The notes under the pieces: model-generated
What the model saw: only the letters and a program-made list of their open reading frames with translations
Databases searched by the model: none
Told to the model about the DNA's origin: nothing
Program-made: the position numbers and the translations under genes
Part shown: piece by piece, positions 10,826 to 21,654 of the stretch
Layout of the letters: every line of letters starts with the position of its first letter
How positions within the stretch are numbered: the first letter of the stretch is position 1
Assembly (NCBI GenBank): GCA_036345935.2
Contig: JADWOT020000001.1
Coordinates: 29,084,487 to 29,148,486, forward strand
Reading direction: 5' to 3'
DNA: 64,000 bases
Source: Taenia hydatigena
Lineage: Eukaryota > Platyhelminthes > Cestoda > Cyclophyllidea > Taeniidae

Positions 10826-11250
10826 CTAAGCAAGTATATCAGGGGTAGACTTCGGAACGAAACTTTCCACGTGGTCCATGGCTAGTGTCGCTTCAGTTGT
10901 TGATAGCTTTCTTATAGAACAAGGAGAAGGGGTAGATGACGGAGGCGGACGTCGTTCGTGACCCATCCGTAGCACATGCACTTCTTTCGCATCTCTACAG
11001 CATGCCACGAGCGGTAGAGATCGGGACAGATACCCTATAGAGTCAGGCTCGCTTTCCGCTGCCAACAATGCAGCGTCCCGAGGATCCCTCGAAGGCAAAA
11101 GAAGGCAGAACGCTAGAGTATAATGCATATATTCAACGGACTGAGGGATTTGGGCTGCTGGCATGGCCTGGAGGCCAGCCTATGCGGCTAGGGCAATACG
11201 GCCACCTCTGCCACCTTGACCGAAACCGGTAGTTCCAACAAACAAAGTGC
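10826..11250 (-). pseudogene. Family F coding fragment, interrupted
   Basis: On the minus strand an open frame of 112 codons starts MPAAQIPQSVEYMHYTLAFC and continues LLLPSRDPRDAA. Upstream, in the same frame, lies GFGQGGRGGRIALAA followed by a TAG. The copy at 57866-58199 (plus) has TGG at the TAG position and the same frame: AALVAWAGL, then P-A, IEY, LLPSRESRH. So two diverged copies share frame and spacing over about 45 codons. I do not recognise the protein; the glycine-rich start and the LLPSR motif are its only marks. The in-frame TAG makes this copy a likely pseudogene unless the upstream part is intronic. Confidence 0.4.
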
Positions 11251-13220
11251 TACACTGCTAGTAGTGGGTTACTTCATTTCAAGCTTGTATCTGACATCTT
11301 GCATTGGCCCACTGAAGCGAACTCATATCCTGACTACTCACGGCAAGGTGGAAAGCATTGCGTGAAAACGATTTTGTAAAAATAAGTCCACTCATACATC
11401 ACCAGACCGTTTACACTCGTTATTAGATCGTAGCAGGGGTGTTGCGGTGAGGGAAGGACCACTCTCGCGAATCGTTGCGTGCGAGTGATAGTGCGTCCTG
11501 GTCATTGCTGCGTCATGGTACGCTATGGTTTAGCCACTCCCTTGCGTTTATGCTCATTTGATATCTGACCAATTGCTCTAGTTCAGCCTGTCAATAACAC
11601 AATTTTGACGACCTTATGCAAAGTCTAGAGCATTAAAATAACATGGTGGCTGGTGTTAAAAGGAGAGGCAAGTCGACAAGTAGCACAAGGCTGCCTATCC
11701 ATGCAAGTCAACAAGTGAGTACATTTGTTTGGTAAGCCGAATGAATGGCAGGTGGGCACAGAATGTTGTCGCGCTGACAAATTCGCTGTGCAGCATCATC
11801 ATTATGCCGCGGAAACGTCAAGTGTCGTATGGCTAGCACATCGATTGTGCGATCTCTTCATGGAACCCCATGCCCATTAAACGCGTCTCGTTCAGCCAAG
11901 ACGACCATTAAATCCCACAAATCTATGCTGCAAAGGAGCCGATGCAGTAAGCGGCTACGGCACCATCAACGTTGGTGGATTATGCAGTGGTCAATCTGGC
12001 CGTACAAGTTGACAGACCGGCGTGTGTGCCTGCATCTCCGGCTAATTGGAGCAGCACCTATCACAGGGACGAAGCGATGCAGCGGTGTCACTAGTCCCTC
12101 TCTAATTGTACTTAGCCTTCATCACGCTACCTCGTCCATCATATCACCAATGATGGAGAAAGTCGCCTGGATGCACACACTCCATCGCACTCATGCAGAT
12201 GTGTTGGCGTACTGCTGCTGACTTTGCAGCCAGGAATTTCACACAGTAACAGCTCGCTCTTCCTAAAAGCTATCTCTTTGCCACCATGGTATCCGTAAGG
12301 CGACATCACAGCCAAAAATACACAATGCTTGCACAACCTGCTTACTTAAAAATTCGCTAAAATAAAGATGCAGATCTGTGGCTATTGATGGTTGATGCGG
12401 TGGTCAATCCGACCGGTAAATGATTGCTCTTTACCTTCGAGTGGTTGTCAGCAGACTTGGAATTCGGCAGAATTGCAAACACTATTAACGTCTCAATCTT
12501 CTAGATTCTATCGATGCCATCGCCACCCCCCTTTTGGTAGATGTCTCTCCAGTACAAACGCAGCTGGTATCCGTGCTCCACCTCACATCAATGAAGACGC
12601 TAACAAACCGTTTCTATCTCCTCGTACGTCACCGAAGAGCGTATCTAGTTTACTGAGATTTAAAATGTGCGACGATACTATCAATGAAGCTGACAAGATG
12701 TGAAGAGACAGCATTCCGTTTCTTAGTTCACGTCTGCCAATAAGCCCGTGTTTCGCTTATGTGTCCGATTTATCAATGTCTCATCTGGTGGCTCGAACAT
12801 CACATAAATACATCATCCAAATATATTAAATGCATGGCTGCTTGATGCCAATGTAGTAGCGAGGGGCGAAATGGGTGGTGTTTGAGTTGACTAGGATGCC
12901 AGCTTGTTAAATACTGGCTAGCTGGCTTGATGACAGGCAAACAAACAGTCCAACTATTTTTCGTGCATTCCACGATCGGGTGATCATGTCTCTGACCGGG
13001 TAACTTGACCTCCTGATTTGCTCGTTAGCCTCAAATCCACGCAGGCCACTTGTCATTACTTCTCTCACTAAATGGGTCGGCGTTCATCCAGGAAGAAGTC
13101 ACTGCGGGTTCATTTAAATGACTGTGGCAGCACATTTAGGAACTACATTTATTTTAAGTTTAATAGTTACTCTGTCAACTCTACTTGGACACCCTAGCAG
13201 GCCAGTAATGCAGCCCATGT
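11251..13220. repeat. Decayed module R copies, no gene seen
   Basis: From 11930 to 12260 there is a clear module R copy (GTGGTCAATCTGGCCGTACA, CATCTCCGGC, CACGCTACCTCGTCCATCAT, ATGATGGAGAAAGTCGCC). A shorter one starts near 12385 (ATGCGGTGGTCAATCCGACC). The frame at 12392-12703 lies over this repeat and I do not support it as a gene. The rest (11251-11820, 12710-13220) shows no coding or repeat signal that I can name. Confidence 0.45.
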
Positions 13221-13224
13221 CTTA

Positions 13225-13545
13225 CTTTAAATGAAACTAAGCATTTGTAGTCATATTTTTCAATTTTAAGCCAACTTTCATGATAAGTGTTGCACCATTA
13301 GCTAATTAGGTAAAACAAACCGGAACTATCAAAACTGTATTGGGTCCCTGAGGAGAAACCCTATCCCCATTCTCCATGGTACCTGTGGCTAGAGAGCTGT
13401 CACTAAAATGCATTAAGAGTAGAGCAATCAGAAATAAGGCCAATCATTAATTATAATTGTCCTTTAGACGTGGCATATGTATTGCAGTGCACAAGGGTCC
13501 ACTCGTGCTCCTCAATTCCTCCGAAAGAACAAGAAAACCTGCATT
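13225..13545 (+). repeat. Family C dispersed repeat, copy 1
   Basis: Shares about 320 bases with 32150-32425 and 36835-37165, all on the plus strand. Markers are GTACCTGTGGCTAGAGAG, GGCCAATCATTAATTAT, GTCCACTCGTGCTCCTCAAT and a terminal AACAAGAAAA. No reading frame is conserved among the three, so I regard it as a non-coding repeat. It ends at the same place in all three copies, shortly after the AACAAGAA motif. Confidence 0.7.
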
Positions 13546-14150
13546 TATAATGCACTACATCCGCCCTTACTATGCCTCATTTTTTCGAGTCGCACAAAAG
13601 ATGACAGCTAGGCAGGTGCAGTCTCGTGCACTTACCCCACTCCCTTCATTTCATTTTCTCCTCCACTTCCGTTTGATTCCCATCAGGCCATTCCTTAGAG
13701 CCACATTCACTTCTTTCACATCTTCTCTCGAGTCTCTCCTTTATTTCTTCATCTTTATTTGTTCATGTCCACTGTTCGTCAGTCAATTCCACCTTCACAT
13801 CACAGCATCACCTGCCACACCACAAGGATTTGTTGGACCATCTAATGCAGTCTCTACGCATTCCACAAGATATTCTTTCTAAAAGTTACCTGGAATCAAG
13901 AATGGTTTACATTTGTACTATGCACCCACATCATTCTCCTTCAGATTACAAATTAGCAGGTGTGAAGTAAAACGACGATCTTCTGCAGAATCAGCACTCG
14001 TCTAGAATCCTTTACTAACTGCTACAACGTGGGTAACAAGTTGTCTGTAAAAGGATCCATTTTAGCAAACAGTCAACCAATCTGCCATAGGAATGTACTA
14101 AGCGAAATTCAGTTTTAAACTCAAGTGCGCGGTTAGTCTACATTTGTTTC
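13546..14150. other. No gene seen; C/T-rich stretch
   Basis: A pyrimidine-rich region at 13625-13760 (many CTTCC, TTTCTC runs) produces a long but compositionally biased frame on the plus strand (13457-13882). I do not call it a gene. The remainder is plain A/T-rich sequence without recognisable modules. Confidence 0.35.
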
Positions 14151-14169
14151 TTTGTTTGAAGCACAAAAA

Positions 14170-14334
14170 ATGCCTGCGATACTCAAATTTTGGGCGAACA
14201 TGATTGTAATTAAACTGGTGAGGAGGAGTGCTGCGTATTCATGGGGTATTTATCGTGGTGACAAAGCTGTGTATGGTACATTTTTAACGGTATGCGCAAG
14301 ACCATTTATTCACACAAGTGAGGACACCCCATAA
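14170..14334 (+). CDS. Possible small protein, 54 codons
   Basis: An ATG at 14170 opens a 54-codon frame (MPAILKFWANMIVIKLVRRS at its start) that ends at TAA 14332-14334. A tract CTACATTTGTTTCTTTGTTTG precedes it. The early part is hydrophobic with basic residues after it; a donor-like CTG|GTGAGG lies after the 16th codon (IVIKL), so this could instead be the end of an exon. There is no homologous copy elsewhere in the window. I do not recognise the product. Confidence 0.2.
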   Translation: MPAILKFWANMIVIKLVRRSAAYSWGIYRGDKAVYGTFLTVCARPFIHTSEDTP

Positions 14335-14358
14335 AATGCTGCACAGTAACTTCGGGCG

Positions 14359-14628
14359 TTGGCATCCATCCATCAAGAGCCAGTGAGTTTTGAAGTGGTA
14401 AGGAATCTCACATTAAGAACACCTCTCATACCAAATTGCGTCGTGCATCCTGAGAAGGGACGGGCAGCAATCATTTCAGTGTCAATTTTAACTATGTGTT
14501 ATCCTAATCACATTTTTTGTGTCGCCTCAGATTTTAGTCTGTGCTCTATACCTGCAAGTGCTGTTTTTAGCCTGTTTGATAAGGCGGCAGTAAGTAAAGA
14601 GAAAGTTATGGGCAAATATATCTTATAA
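14359..14628 (+). CDS. Open frame of unknown function, possibly an exon
   Basis: The frame runs 90 codons without stop to TAA at 14626-14628 and contains SFEVVRNLTLRTPLIPNCVV and a hydrophobic stretch around IISVSILTMCYPNHIFCVA. The first codon is TTG; the first ATG is well inside, so if real it is an exon fed from upstream. Composition is less repetitive than in neighbouring stretches, and no repeat module overlaps. The evidence is only codon-like composition and length. Confidence 0.22.
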   Translation: MASIHQEPVSFEVVRNLTLRTPLIPNCVVHPEKGRAAIISVSILTMCYPNHIFCVASDFSLCSIPASAVFSLFDKAAVSKEKVMGKYIL

Positions 14629-15789
14629 AGAAAAAAATTACTAAAATCCATGCGCCTAAACTATTCTACAACACTAATTGCTACAGCAAACACCGTGGCA
14701 GAGATTACACGTGACCGAGGAAGTTCGACTTGTCTTGACTTACCTTTGTTTATGTATTACTATCAATCCGGTAATGTCTTTATCCTATCATCTTGATTAC
14801 AGTGCATCTCATCGAATCCACTACCCATTTATCTCTATGCCAAACACGTCAGCAGTCATTTGATGCACTCGACAGGAAACGAATGCGCAAAACCATGGCG
14901 TAGCTCACCACTGCAGCAAAGCACTTGGCACATCAAACTTCTGCCAGATATCATTTCATCCACTCGAAAGGTGGACGAAATGTACTTATAGTTAAGAGGG
15001 ATGATTGTACATTAGCACACACTTGCAGAGCATGGATGATGATGGGCAGTAAGAAATTGCAGGACATTTTGTAATGCGTCAGAGATTAATATGTGGCTAA
15101 ACATGGGCAAGAGCAAATATCATTTCCCAGCATCCTGTTTTCTTTATCAACTCTGTCCAATCCAATGGCTTTAACAAGCTAAAGTAACATATGAAAGGAA
15201 AAGAAATAAGTGGGTCTGACTAACTTAAAGGGGGGTCATGAATGTGTAAAACAGCAAATGTTTTTGACTGTTTGTGTGCTGTCTTTGCAAGCCGCTACTC
15301 GAAATGGCGCATGCCCCAATCTGTGTTCATGAAGACTAATTCCACTAACTCTTCCTCCTCTACTTTGCCGCGCTGATGTTAAGGCATCTTGGCAGAATGG
15401 GGAATGTTGTAGTGCTCACGAGTCCTAATTACGCCTGTGATGTAAAGATGGTGCAATGAGGTAGTGAATGAGCACATTCGAGTATCTCAGTGAGTTCACT
15501 GGAGCGATTGATGCAACGGCGAACAGAATTCTCATTAATTGTAAACGACATTTGATCTACCAAGTAAACGGAAAAGTGTAAAAATTGTTAAAAGAGACTA
15601 GGTCAAAATGGATGTACACAAAATTTTGTTGCCGCATATGAACAATATTTATCCGTTTGCATCTGTCAATGTGTATCCACTCTACAACTCACTTTGTAAC
15701 ACTTCGTGCATTTGACAGGAAATATGTGACAGCAGACAAAACAGCCGCATCGCACTGAACTTCAATGCGTTTGCACTCAACTAACCTCA

Positions 15790-15985
15790 TATGAAGCCGT
15801 CGATATCACTTTGACCGCGGCGTCTTCCTCCACCACCGATGCCGCTGTCAATCCCCATAGTATTGCATCATTCAACAGAGTAATGCATGCAGGTTATACT
15901 TCACAATCGAACGCAATGCAAAGGGATGTGATTATATGGGGTAAGAACCGACTGTATGAAATAGCGCAAACGAGTAAACAAGAGT
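15790..15985 (+). repeat. Family J repeat, copy 1
   Basis: Direct counterpart of 17215-17410. Shared elements are CGATATCAC or CGACATCACC, AGTAATGCATGCAG, TCGAACGCAATGCAA versus CCGAAGGCAATGCAA, and CAAACGAGT. Similarity is moderate (about 70%) and fades beyond 16000, though a weaker match may continue to 16080. Confidence 0.5.
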
Positions 15986-16217
15986 AGTAGAGGCGATTAA
16001 AAGAATTGCAGATGATCGAAATGTTACAAAGTGTGCCAGCGGCTCCGAGCGTTCCACATTCGTCACCTACACATGTACTAACCCGGATCGGCGTAGCATA
16101 ACCTCAGTGGTATTGAACTCCACAGGCATCTACGGGGCGCAACCGCTAGCGTCTACTAATTGTTCACTACTTACATTTCTTACCCTCAACTTTCCTTACC
16201 ACCTGTGCTACTCTTAG
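15978..16217 (+). CDS. Candidate exon, cysteine- and threonine-rich frame
   Basis: The frame is open for 79 codons from after a TAA to TAG at 16215-16217, with no ATG at its start. It includes NVTKCASGSERSTFVTYTC, then TNPDRRSITSVVLNSTGIYG and STNC. Three cysteines and several N-x-S/T sites suggest an extracellular segment. It lies just before the splice-bounded exon at 16262-16386, but the in-frame TAG means that, if the two are joined, a donor inside this frame must be used (a GTATTG near 16115 is one option, which does not give the right phase). Part of the 5' end overlaps family J. Unrecognised. Confidence 0.25.
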   Translation, partial: TRVVEAIKRIADDRNVTKCASGSERSTFVTYTCTNPDRRSITSVVLNSTGIYGAQPLASTNCSLLTFLTLNFPYHLCYS

Positions 16218-16261
16218 CAACTCATTGAGATTTCTTCCTGTTTGCTCCTGTCACATTTTAG

Positions 16262-16386
16262 ATGAAACGCATTTTGAGCACAAAAGGAAAAGTACCACTT
16301 TTTACGATTACACATATGTACTCCTGGACGTTAATATTACCCGAATAAGTGACAGAATTTTGCTTCCCATTGATCTGCGCATTTTG
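16262..16386 (+). CDS. Internal coding exon with strong splice sites
   Basis: A 125-base block is preceded by a long pyrimidine tract ending CACATTTTAG and followed by TTTTG|GTAAGTGA, a near-ideal donor. In one frame it is fully open and reads ETHFEHKRKSTTFYDYTYVL, then LDVNITRISDRILLPIDLRI; the other frames reach stops. The frame starts with two bases completing a codon and ends on a codon boundary. A possible next exon begins after TTTTTAAATGTCAG at 16509 and in phase reads FSVLTIHFSSWHMLQSCIKG to TAG. The Y/T/D-rich, beta-strand-like composition is ordinary for a globular domain, but I do not recognise the family. No other copy exists in the window. Confidence 0.5.
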
Positions 16387-16599
16387 GTAAGTGAACCTGT
16401 GCGTCCAAGCAAAGCACATAAAATGAGGGGTGTTGCGTCTACACCTTTGTGTTTTCCTTCTTCTCAAGTAGCATTGCTGCTCATCGTCGGTCAACTTCTT
16501 TTTAAATGTCAGTTTTCTGTTCTAACAATCCACTTCTCGAGTTGGCACATGCTGCAATCTTGTATAAAAGGGCTCATTCCATAGCCTCTTCCTTCTCTT

Positions 16600-17205
16600 T
16601 GTCGCTGCTATCCATGTGGCTCACTAACAGTCAGGGAACTAGCGATGCTGCCAGAGTGATCTAATGGCATGGCGAAGGAATACGTGCTCCAGAACTCAGC
16701 CCACACCTCTGACTCAAAGGGGATCAACACAAGAGTAACTGTGCGCAAACAAGTAGTCAAATGCGTTTAGTGTAGTAATTGGTTTACTAGAGCACAGAGC
16801 CAACACTAAATGAGCAGCAAAGAGCAAATTGTTGCAATCCTTTGCGAAGAGGTATTTGCAGAATGTACAATAGTAACTGCTCTACCGTCACAAATGCGTC
16901 TTGACGGATTTTCACTCTGTCATGAATCCTGTCCTATAGATGAACCTCAGCATCTATAACTGCCTTCTGTATGATACCGATGCTTAAACTTAGCTGCATT
17001 TCCAACAATCTGTCAGCCATTCATTGAAACGATTAAAGCTTTACAGGATTGAATGAATAGGAAACTGTGAATTGATTCATGATCGAAATGAATGCATTTT
17101 AAATGAAATTGATGAAGTCGCTTTTACGCACGCAGGATTGACTATAACTATGCCTGATAAATAATCTTAGGAGCTAAAATCCTTGAATAATTAATGTAGT
17201 TGCAT
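16600..17205. other. No gene seen
   Basis: A/T-rich sequence with frequent stops in all frames. No recognisable repeat module, no strong splice pair. It may be intronic to candidates on either side. Confidence 0.35.
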
Positions 17206-17214
17206 CTGTGTGTC

Positions 17215-17500
17215 GTCAGATGATACCATCGACATCACCCTAACCACCTCACATTCCAATGCAGTAATGCATGCAGCCTATGCTGCGCAACCGAAGGCAA
17301 TGCAATGCAATGCAATTGGACACAATGTGGTAAAAGATTATCAAAAACTGCACAAACTGACACAAACGAGTGGAGGGAAGTTCAGAATGACGGAGAGGCT
17401 CAGGGTGAGGTAAATTATGGTTAGTGAAGTGCCGTAAAGTAAAGCGGCAACTCTAGTGTCTTACCACTGTCACCAATGCGCCTCCTGTGGCGTATCTCAG
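17215..17500 (+). repeat. Family J repeat, copy 2
   Basis: Counterpart of 15790-15985; here a GCAATGCAATGCAATGCAAT microsatellite-like run (17298-17318) has expanded relative to copy 1. A weaker match continues to about 17490 (CTTACCACTGTCACCAATGC versus CATTCGTCACCTACACATG near 16060). Confidence 0.45.
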
Positions 17501-17684
17501 ATGAGCAATCACGCTCCTTATTCTCTACACGACGTGATTACAAAAACTATAATAACTCACCCACAGCAGAAGCCAGTTGTAAACCGTAATTTGATCGAAT
17601 GCGCACTCAGAAAGCGGTACCGATGTTTTGCAATCTTGGCAAATATGTATATCGTGTGTACAAATTCGACTCAATCATTGAGTG

Positions 17685-17981
17685 ATGGATTGGGTGCTTC
17701 TCTTGATTGTAGTGCCGATAGCACAAGCAAAATGGATTGGAAAGACACTTATAGGAGCCTTCATATGGGGATGTGAAGATAATTGCAGAAGAGTCTTTGG
17801 TCACAGACATAACGCGAATTGCTTTAGCAAATGCACATCAGAGGTAGGATTCGTCTCAAATACCAAAATGTTCGCGCTATTTACTGTCACCCACGCACCT
17901 GCCTATCTGTGTTGGTTGGCAGTGTTGACTCAAGTGCCAGTTGACATGTCAAATGGGTCGCGCTTGCTGTTGGCAGTATGA
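17685..17981 (+). CDS. Candidate small secreted cysteine-rich peptide
   Basis: An ATG at 17685 opens 98 codons. The N-terminus, MDWVLLLIVVPIAQA, looks like a signal peptide with a cleavage site after AQA. The predicted mature part begins KWIGKTLIGAFIWG and then has two C-x3-C pairs nine residues apart: CEDNC, RRVFGHRHN, CFSKC. A donor-like GTAGGA lies four codons after the second pair, so the real exon may end there. Twin C-x3-C spacing occurs in helical-hairpin peptides and in several secreted peptide families; I cannot assign one. A competing frame (17456-17776) overlaps it and carries a CHQCASC motif but no signal sequence. Upstream lies repeat family J. No toxic role is implied or shown. 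Confidence 0.35.
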   Translation: MDWVLLLIVVPIAQAKWIGKTLIGAFIWGCEDNCRRVFGHRHNANCFSKCTSEVGFVSNTKMFALFTVTHAPAYLCWLAVLTQVPVDMSNGSRLLLAV

Positions 17982-18359
17982 AATAGACTGCGAAATGGAA
18001 CAGGTCACCGGCTAAGAAGCGATCTGCACTATTCAATCACTGAATCAGCACACACTGCATGCTGCAGTGGCGAGAGCGCCTACTCTAAAATAGCAGATTT
18101 CGAAGGTATCTTCAGAGCGAAACTGTAAGTGATCTGATGCAGCAACGTAGTTTAAGAAATCTACTTAAAACTAAAGTGGCGCAGAAAACGAATAAACTGG
18201 TTTCTTTAACGTCCTCTTGCTCTTCTTGGGTGAGCGTCCTAGCTTTCGTTTGCTAGGAGTCCCGTGCTGTGTGTGTGTTTTCCTAAGCAACATCCAACTA
18301 AGGTCACTCATGGGGTTCAAATAGATTTCTCCAAGCCATAAATTTAAGGGAACACTCGT

Positions 18360-18560
18360 TTAGTTCCCATTGGGATCGTAGCAAGGTCGGAAACAGAGCA
18401 ATGTCTGAGTTAGCCACTGTGCAACCTATTTAAATGGCTGGCTAGGTGGTTAATAGGGAAACTAGTAGCTATAAGCAGGTTTTGTCCCTGACCAGCGATT
18501 CTGTGTGAACAGACAGACAAGTTCGCAGGTTAGCCAGTTAGGCAGCCAGCCAGAAACGTG
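18360..18560 (+). repeat. Dispersed repeat, inverted partner of 25790-26040
   Basis: GGCTAGGTGGTTAA, a GCAGG element and CGATTCTGTGTG occur in the same order on the minus strand at 25790-26040. Similarity is moderate and interrupted by indels. No coding frame is conserved. Confidence 0.4.
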
Positions 18561-18769
18561 TACAAACGCTAGTTCAGTAGCGTCTTAAATCCATGTCATC
18601 GACTAGTTACTACTTCTCGCACCTGACGAATCAGCGCACCACCAAATAGTGGTGCCATTCAAATTCACACTGAAAGCGTCATCGTTAATTTAAGTATAGC
18701 GTAGTCACCCCACAACAGTGGTCTTTAGGCTGTTAGTGCTGTCTACTTTGGGGTGAAGATATTACATCA

Positions 18770-18910
18770 CCTTGTGCGTTTCCTGTTATGGCTTGCAGAT
18801 CAGCAGCCTAATTCGCCTGATGATGGTGTTGTCGGACAGCGAAATGGTCTGAGCAATGCTTGCCTGTGCTTACCTGCAATGCAGCATAAACCTCATCACT
18901 CTTTTCCGTT
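18770..18910 (+). pseudogene. Family MP fragment, strongly decayed
   Basis: TGATGGTGTTGTCGGACAGCGAAATGGTCTGAGCAATGC matches the helix-coding part of the fragment at 380-568 (TATCGGACAGAGAAATGGTC). In the homologous frame a TGA interrupts it immediately after SDSEMV. It is a remnant with no coding capacity. Confidence 0.4.
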
Positions 18911-18965
18911 AATCGAGTCAACAACTAGAATTGCTTGCTGCCTGCTCTCATTCTGCTTGTTTTGA

Positions 18966-19710
18966 GAGAATGCAATGCGAGACTGCCTGCATGCTAATAG
19001 ACTGTCTGGAGGAAGCGATCGAACGAAGGACCAAAACCTAAGGACTTCGGTCTATCAAAATCACATTTATTTGCAATTGAGACCAGTGTCTTTCTTTGTC
19101 CTGTAGTCGCTGGTGTCTTGATAGGCTATCAGGAAATGGATAAGGCTTCCCGGTCTCAATCTCCCCACTGCATGAGAATGAATGTCAAGGGGAGAGGGAT
19201 AAGCACCAAACCTATTGTACATCATCGTGAATGCGTTGATAAACTATTGCTATTACATACAGTAAATGCACACACAGGTGCAGTCCCGTCCTGTCTGGAG
19301 GCCATCCCTACACCAAAGTTGGTCTAGACCGTCAAAAAATGGCTTTATTAGGGTGTGTGGTCATGGTGCATAGCTTCCATTACACCGGATGATCAATCAT
19401 TTACGAGGTAAGAGGTGCTAAAACAACGGCACTATTTGGAATTAAATCCAACCCGTGGTCCCTCTTTGCTATGCAGTGTTCATCATTTCTACTGGCAGTG
19501 GAAGGTGGGCAGAGCCGTTCGAATGTATTAGTCTGATGGATACCTAAAGGCAATGCGCTCTGTTGGTGAACAATGATGGTGGATGACGGGAAAGGTAACC
19601 AGAGAATAAAGCAACAGTGCTGTTGCAATAATGGATCAATTTATTGCACTTAAAGACTTAGAGCCAATGAAGGAGGCCGACTTATATCATTAACGCTGCT
19701 CGTAAAGCAG
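18966..19710. other. No gene seen
   Basis: Frames here (19118-19327 plus, 19401-19628 minus) are short, have no splice support and no second copy. I see no named module. Possibly plain spacer. Confidence 0.3.
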
Positions 19711-19714
19711 TCAG

Positions 19715-20220
19715 TGCTGATAAGAATATTGTCTGTGTTTGAGGAATAGGAGAAGAGGAAACAGAAAGTAGCTGAAGTGGTACTCACAACGACCTCTCAC
19801 CAGCAGATGGTCAGAGCCAACTGTAAATATCTTTAAAAGGCTGCTTTGTGCATAAACAAGCAAACGTAATTCATTAATTACTCAACTACGGTGCTTGCCA
19901 GTGTGCGCTGGTGCTGAAAACGGAGTTGAATCTGCCAAGCCCAAGTTGACTGCATTGCAGCATTCAAGTCCAAATGGATAAAAACGGTGCGTAAGGCGAG
20001 TTCCTGGCCAACAATGCCACTTAAAACTAAAGTGTAAAAATTGCGAAGTGGCTGGTTTAACGCTCAGAGGAGATAAGCTGGAGAGTTAAGTCCGTGATTA
20101 GTTGCAAGGAGCGTTCGACGAACGCGTTTCTCGCCACGAATTTGTAGTTATCTGCCTTCGAGCGTTCGCTACCTGTTCTCACTCTACTCGTTCTAAGGGA
20201 ATAAATGCAGTCGGAGCTCT
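19715..20220 (+). repeat. Family I segment with module A end, copy 1
   Basis: Direct counterpart of 26700-27285. Both contain TTGTCTGTGTTTGAGGAATAGG, then AAAGGCTG, a segment reading AENGVESAKPKLTALQHSS in the plus frame, and a truncated module A that ends in CTACTCGTTCTAAGGGAATAAATG. The KPKL-ALxxSS segment also matches the start of the frame at 49245 (GSEKPKLIALHYSS). Frame is not maintained throughout, so this copy is a remnant. Confidence 0.5.
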
Positions 20221-20414
20221 TTGCTTACTCAAAAGGATGGGGAGGCACCCAAGTGATTAGTGACTTGCTATTTATTGTGGATGGATGCTGTTGCACCCAC
20301 ACCTCCCTTTGCTGTCCGAAAAGCGCGTGTGTAGAAAAGTGGAAGGGCAAAACCCACTGTGTCCCAATCAAAAACGACGCTCATGATGCTAACGTTGACA
20401 ATGTGTAGATCACC

Positions 20415-21000
20415 TCACGAAAGACAAGCATTCCCCAAACTGCTCTGCGCAGGTGAGTTTCGACAATGTTTACTCAGAGTATCACTCATAGTATTACCAA
20501 TGTATGAACAAGACTGACACTTCAAAAAGTCGCCAAGGCACCTCTGATGCGGCGACGGAACATCATTCACCTTCACCATCCCCACACACCACCCATTCAC
20601 CCACCTCATCGCCTTCTCATCATCACGATGCTCAATTCTCCTTAACCTGGTGCTGCTTGGCGCGGAAAGATTTCACCTGTGTACATTCGTAGTTGTTAGC
20701 TGCTGGGAGGAGAGCAAGAGCTGAGTCAAGTCCACTCACCGACTCGGTCATCTGCCCCGCCTCGTATTTTCCATACAACCTAAGTCAAACCACGATTTGG
20801 AGGAACGATAAATTTTAAACAGTTTCTATGGTGTCTATTGATTTTAATTCACCATGCTAACATCCAGATCACAGTCAAATAATGATGCTGAAGATTCCAC
20901 TGACAATTCATGGTCATTGTTGGCACGATTGATGCAAATGAGAGGAAGTGGAGACGCATCCCTCTTCGCTGGCTGAATCGCAGCATGTAATTGTTGGAAA
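20415..21000. other. No gene seen; CACC/TCA-rich low-complexity stretch
   Basis: At 20560-20630 the sequence is rich in CACCATTCACC and CATCATCAC repeats, which generate open frames on both strands without meaning. The remainder contains no named module. Confidence 0.35.
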
Positions 21001-21007
21001 TCGTATC

Positions 21008-21215
21008 CTTAAATAAAGGAAGTTTTTGATAAGCATGAGTCTCGTTTCGGAACCCTCGTCATCATCTGTCATGGAGGGAGAAGTATGTACTCTGAGGAAA
21101 AATAACCCTCACCAATTTGTTCCGTTTATTACATCGCCAACGATGAAGACTAACACCTACCTACATTCCTCTTACTCGTTTCAAGGAAGTGAGAATCAAG
21201 AAGGAGTCGATAAAT
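21008..21215 (+). pseudogene. Module A with extended coding-like frame
   Basis: The plus frame reads SLVSEPSSSSVMEGE, NPHQF, FITSP, HSSYSFQGSENQEG. The EPSSS, EGE, NPHH, ITSP and SYSFQG-E-QEG marks recur in frame at 7823 (EPSSSALERE), at 8902-9168 minus (LYSFQGCEGQEGEINAKL) and 1443 (LQGCEDQEGETNAK). This suggests that module A and the sequence after it descended from one coding frame. The frame here ends at 21272. Unknown product. Confidence 0.35.
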
Positions 21216-21654
21216 GTCAATCTCTCGCACACTTTAAAGCAAGTAGCGCACACCTGCCTACTCAAAGCAGGTAGACTGTGCAGACATTGCCTGTTCCGTG
21301 ACTGAGCCATAACAAGCACAAAACAGAGGCACACCATGGTTGCATACTCTACGGAGGCCACATGCATACAGCACCATGCACACCATCTGAGGCACAGCTG
21401 CTACGTAGAGGCTGCTGCCAGCAGTAGTGTACCAGCATATCCGCGGAGGTGTGCCAGTAGGCTCGATGTTCATTTTTCCCCATTTGATTTCCGATTCCTT
21501 GAAAGCAGTGGATTAAATGCAGGTTGGTATCATCTCCTTCGTGGATGACAGGATGAATGGGGCAGGGTGATGAGGATTAACCACCGCCTCATCCACTAAT
21601 GGGGCCGCATGTCCAGCCGCATCAGCACGTCGGCCCAATTGCTATACATACATT

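Noticed and set aside
13457..13882. 141-codon plus frame
   Set aside because: It starts inside repeat family C and the rest is a pyrimidine-rich run; no second copy or splice site supports it.
17456..17776. Frame with CHQCASC, suggestive of a zinc-binding motif
   Set aside because: It lies over family J repeat, starts with GTG, and competes with the better-formed secreted-peptide frame.
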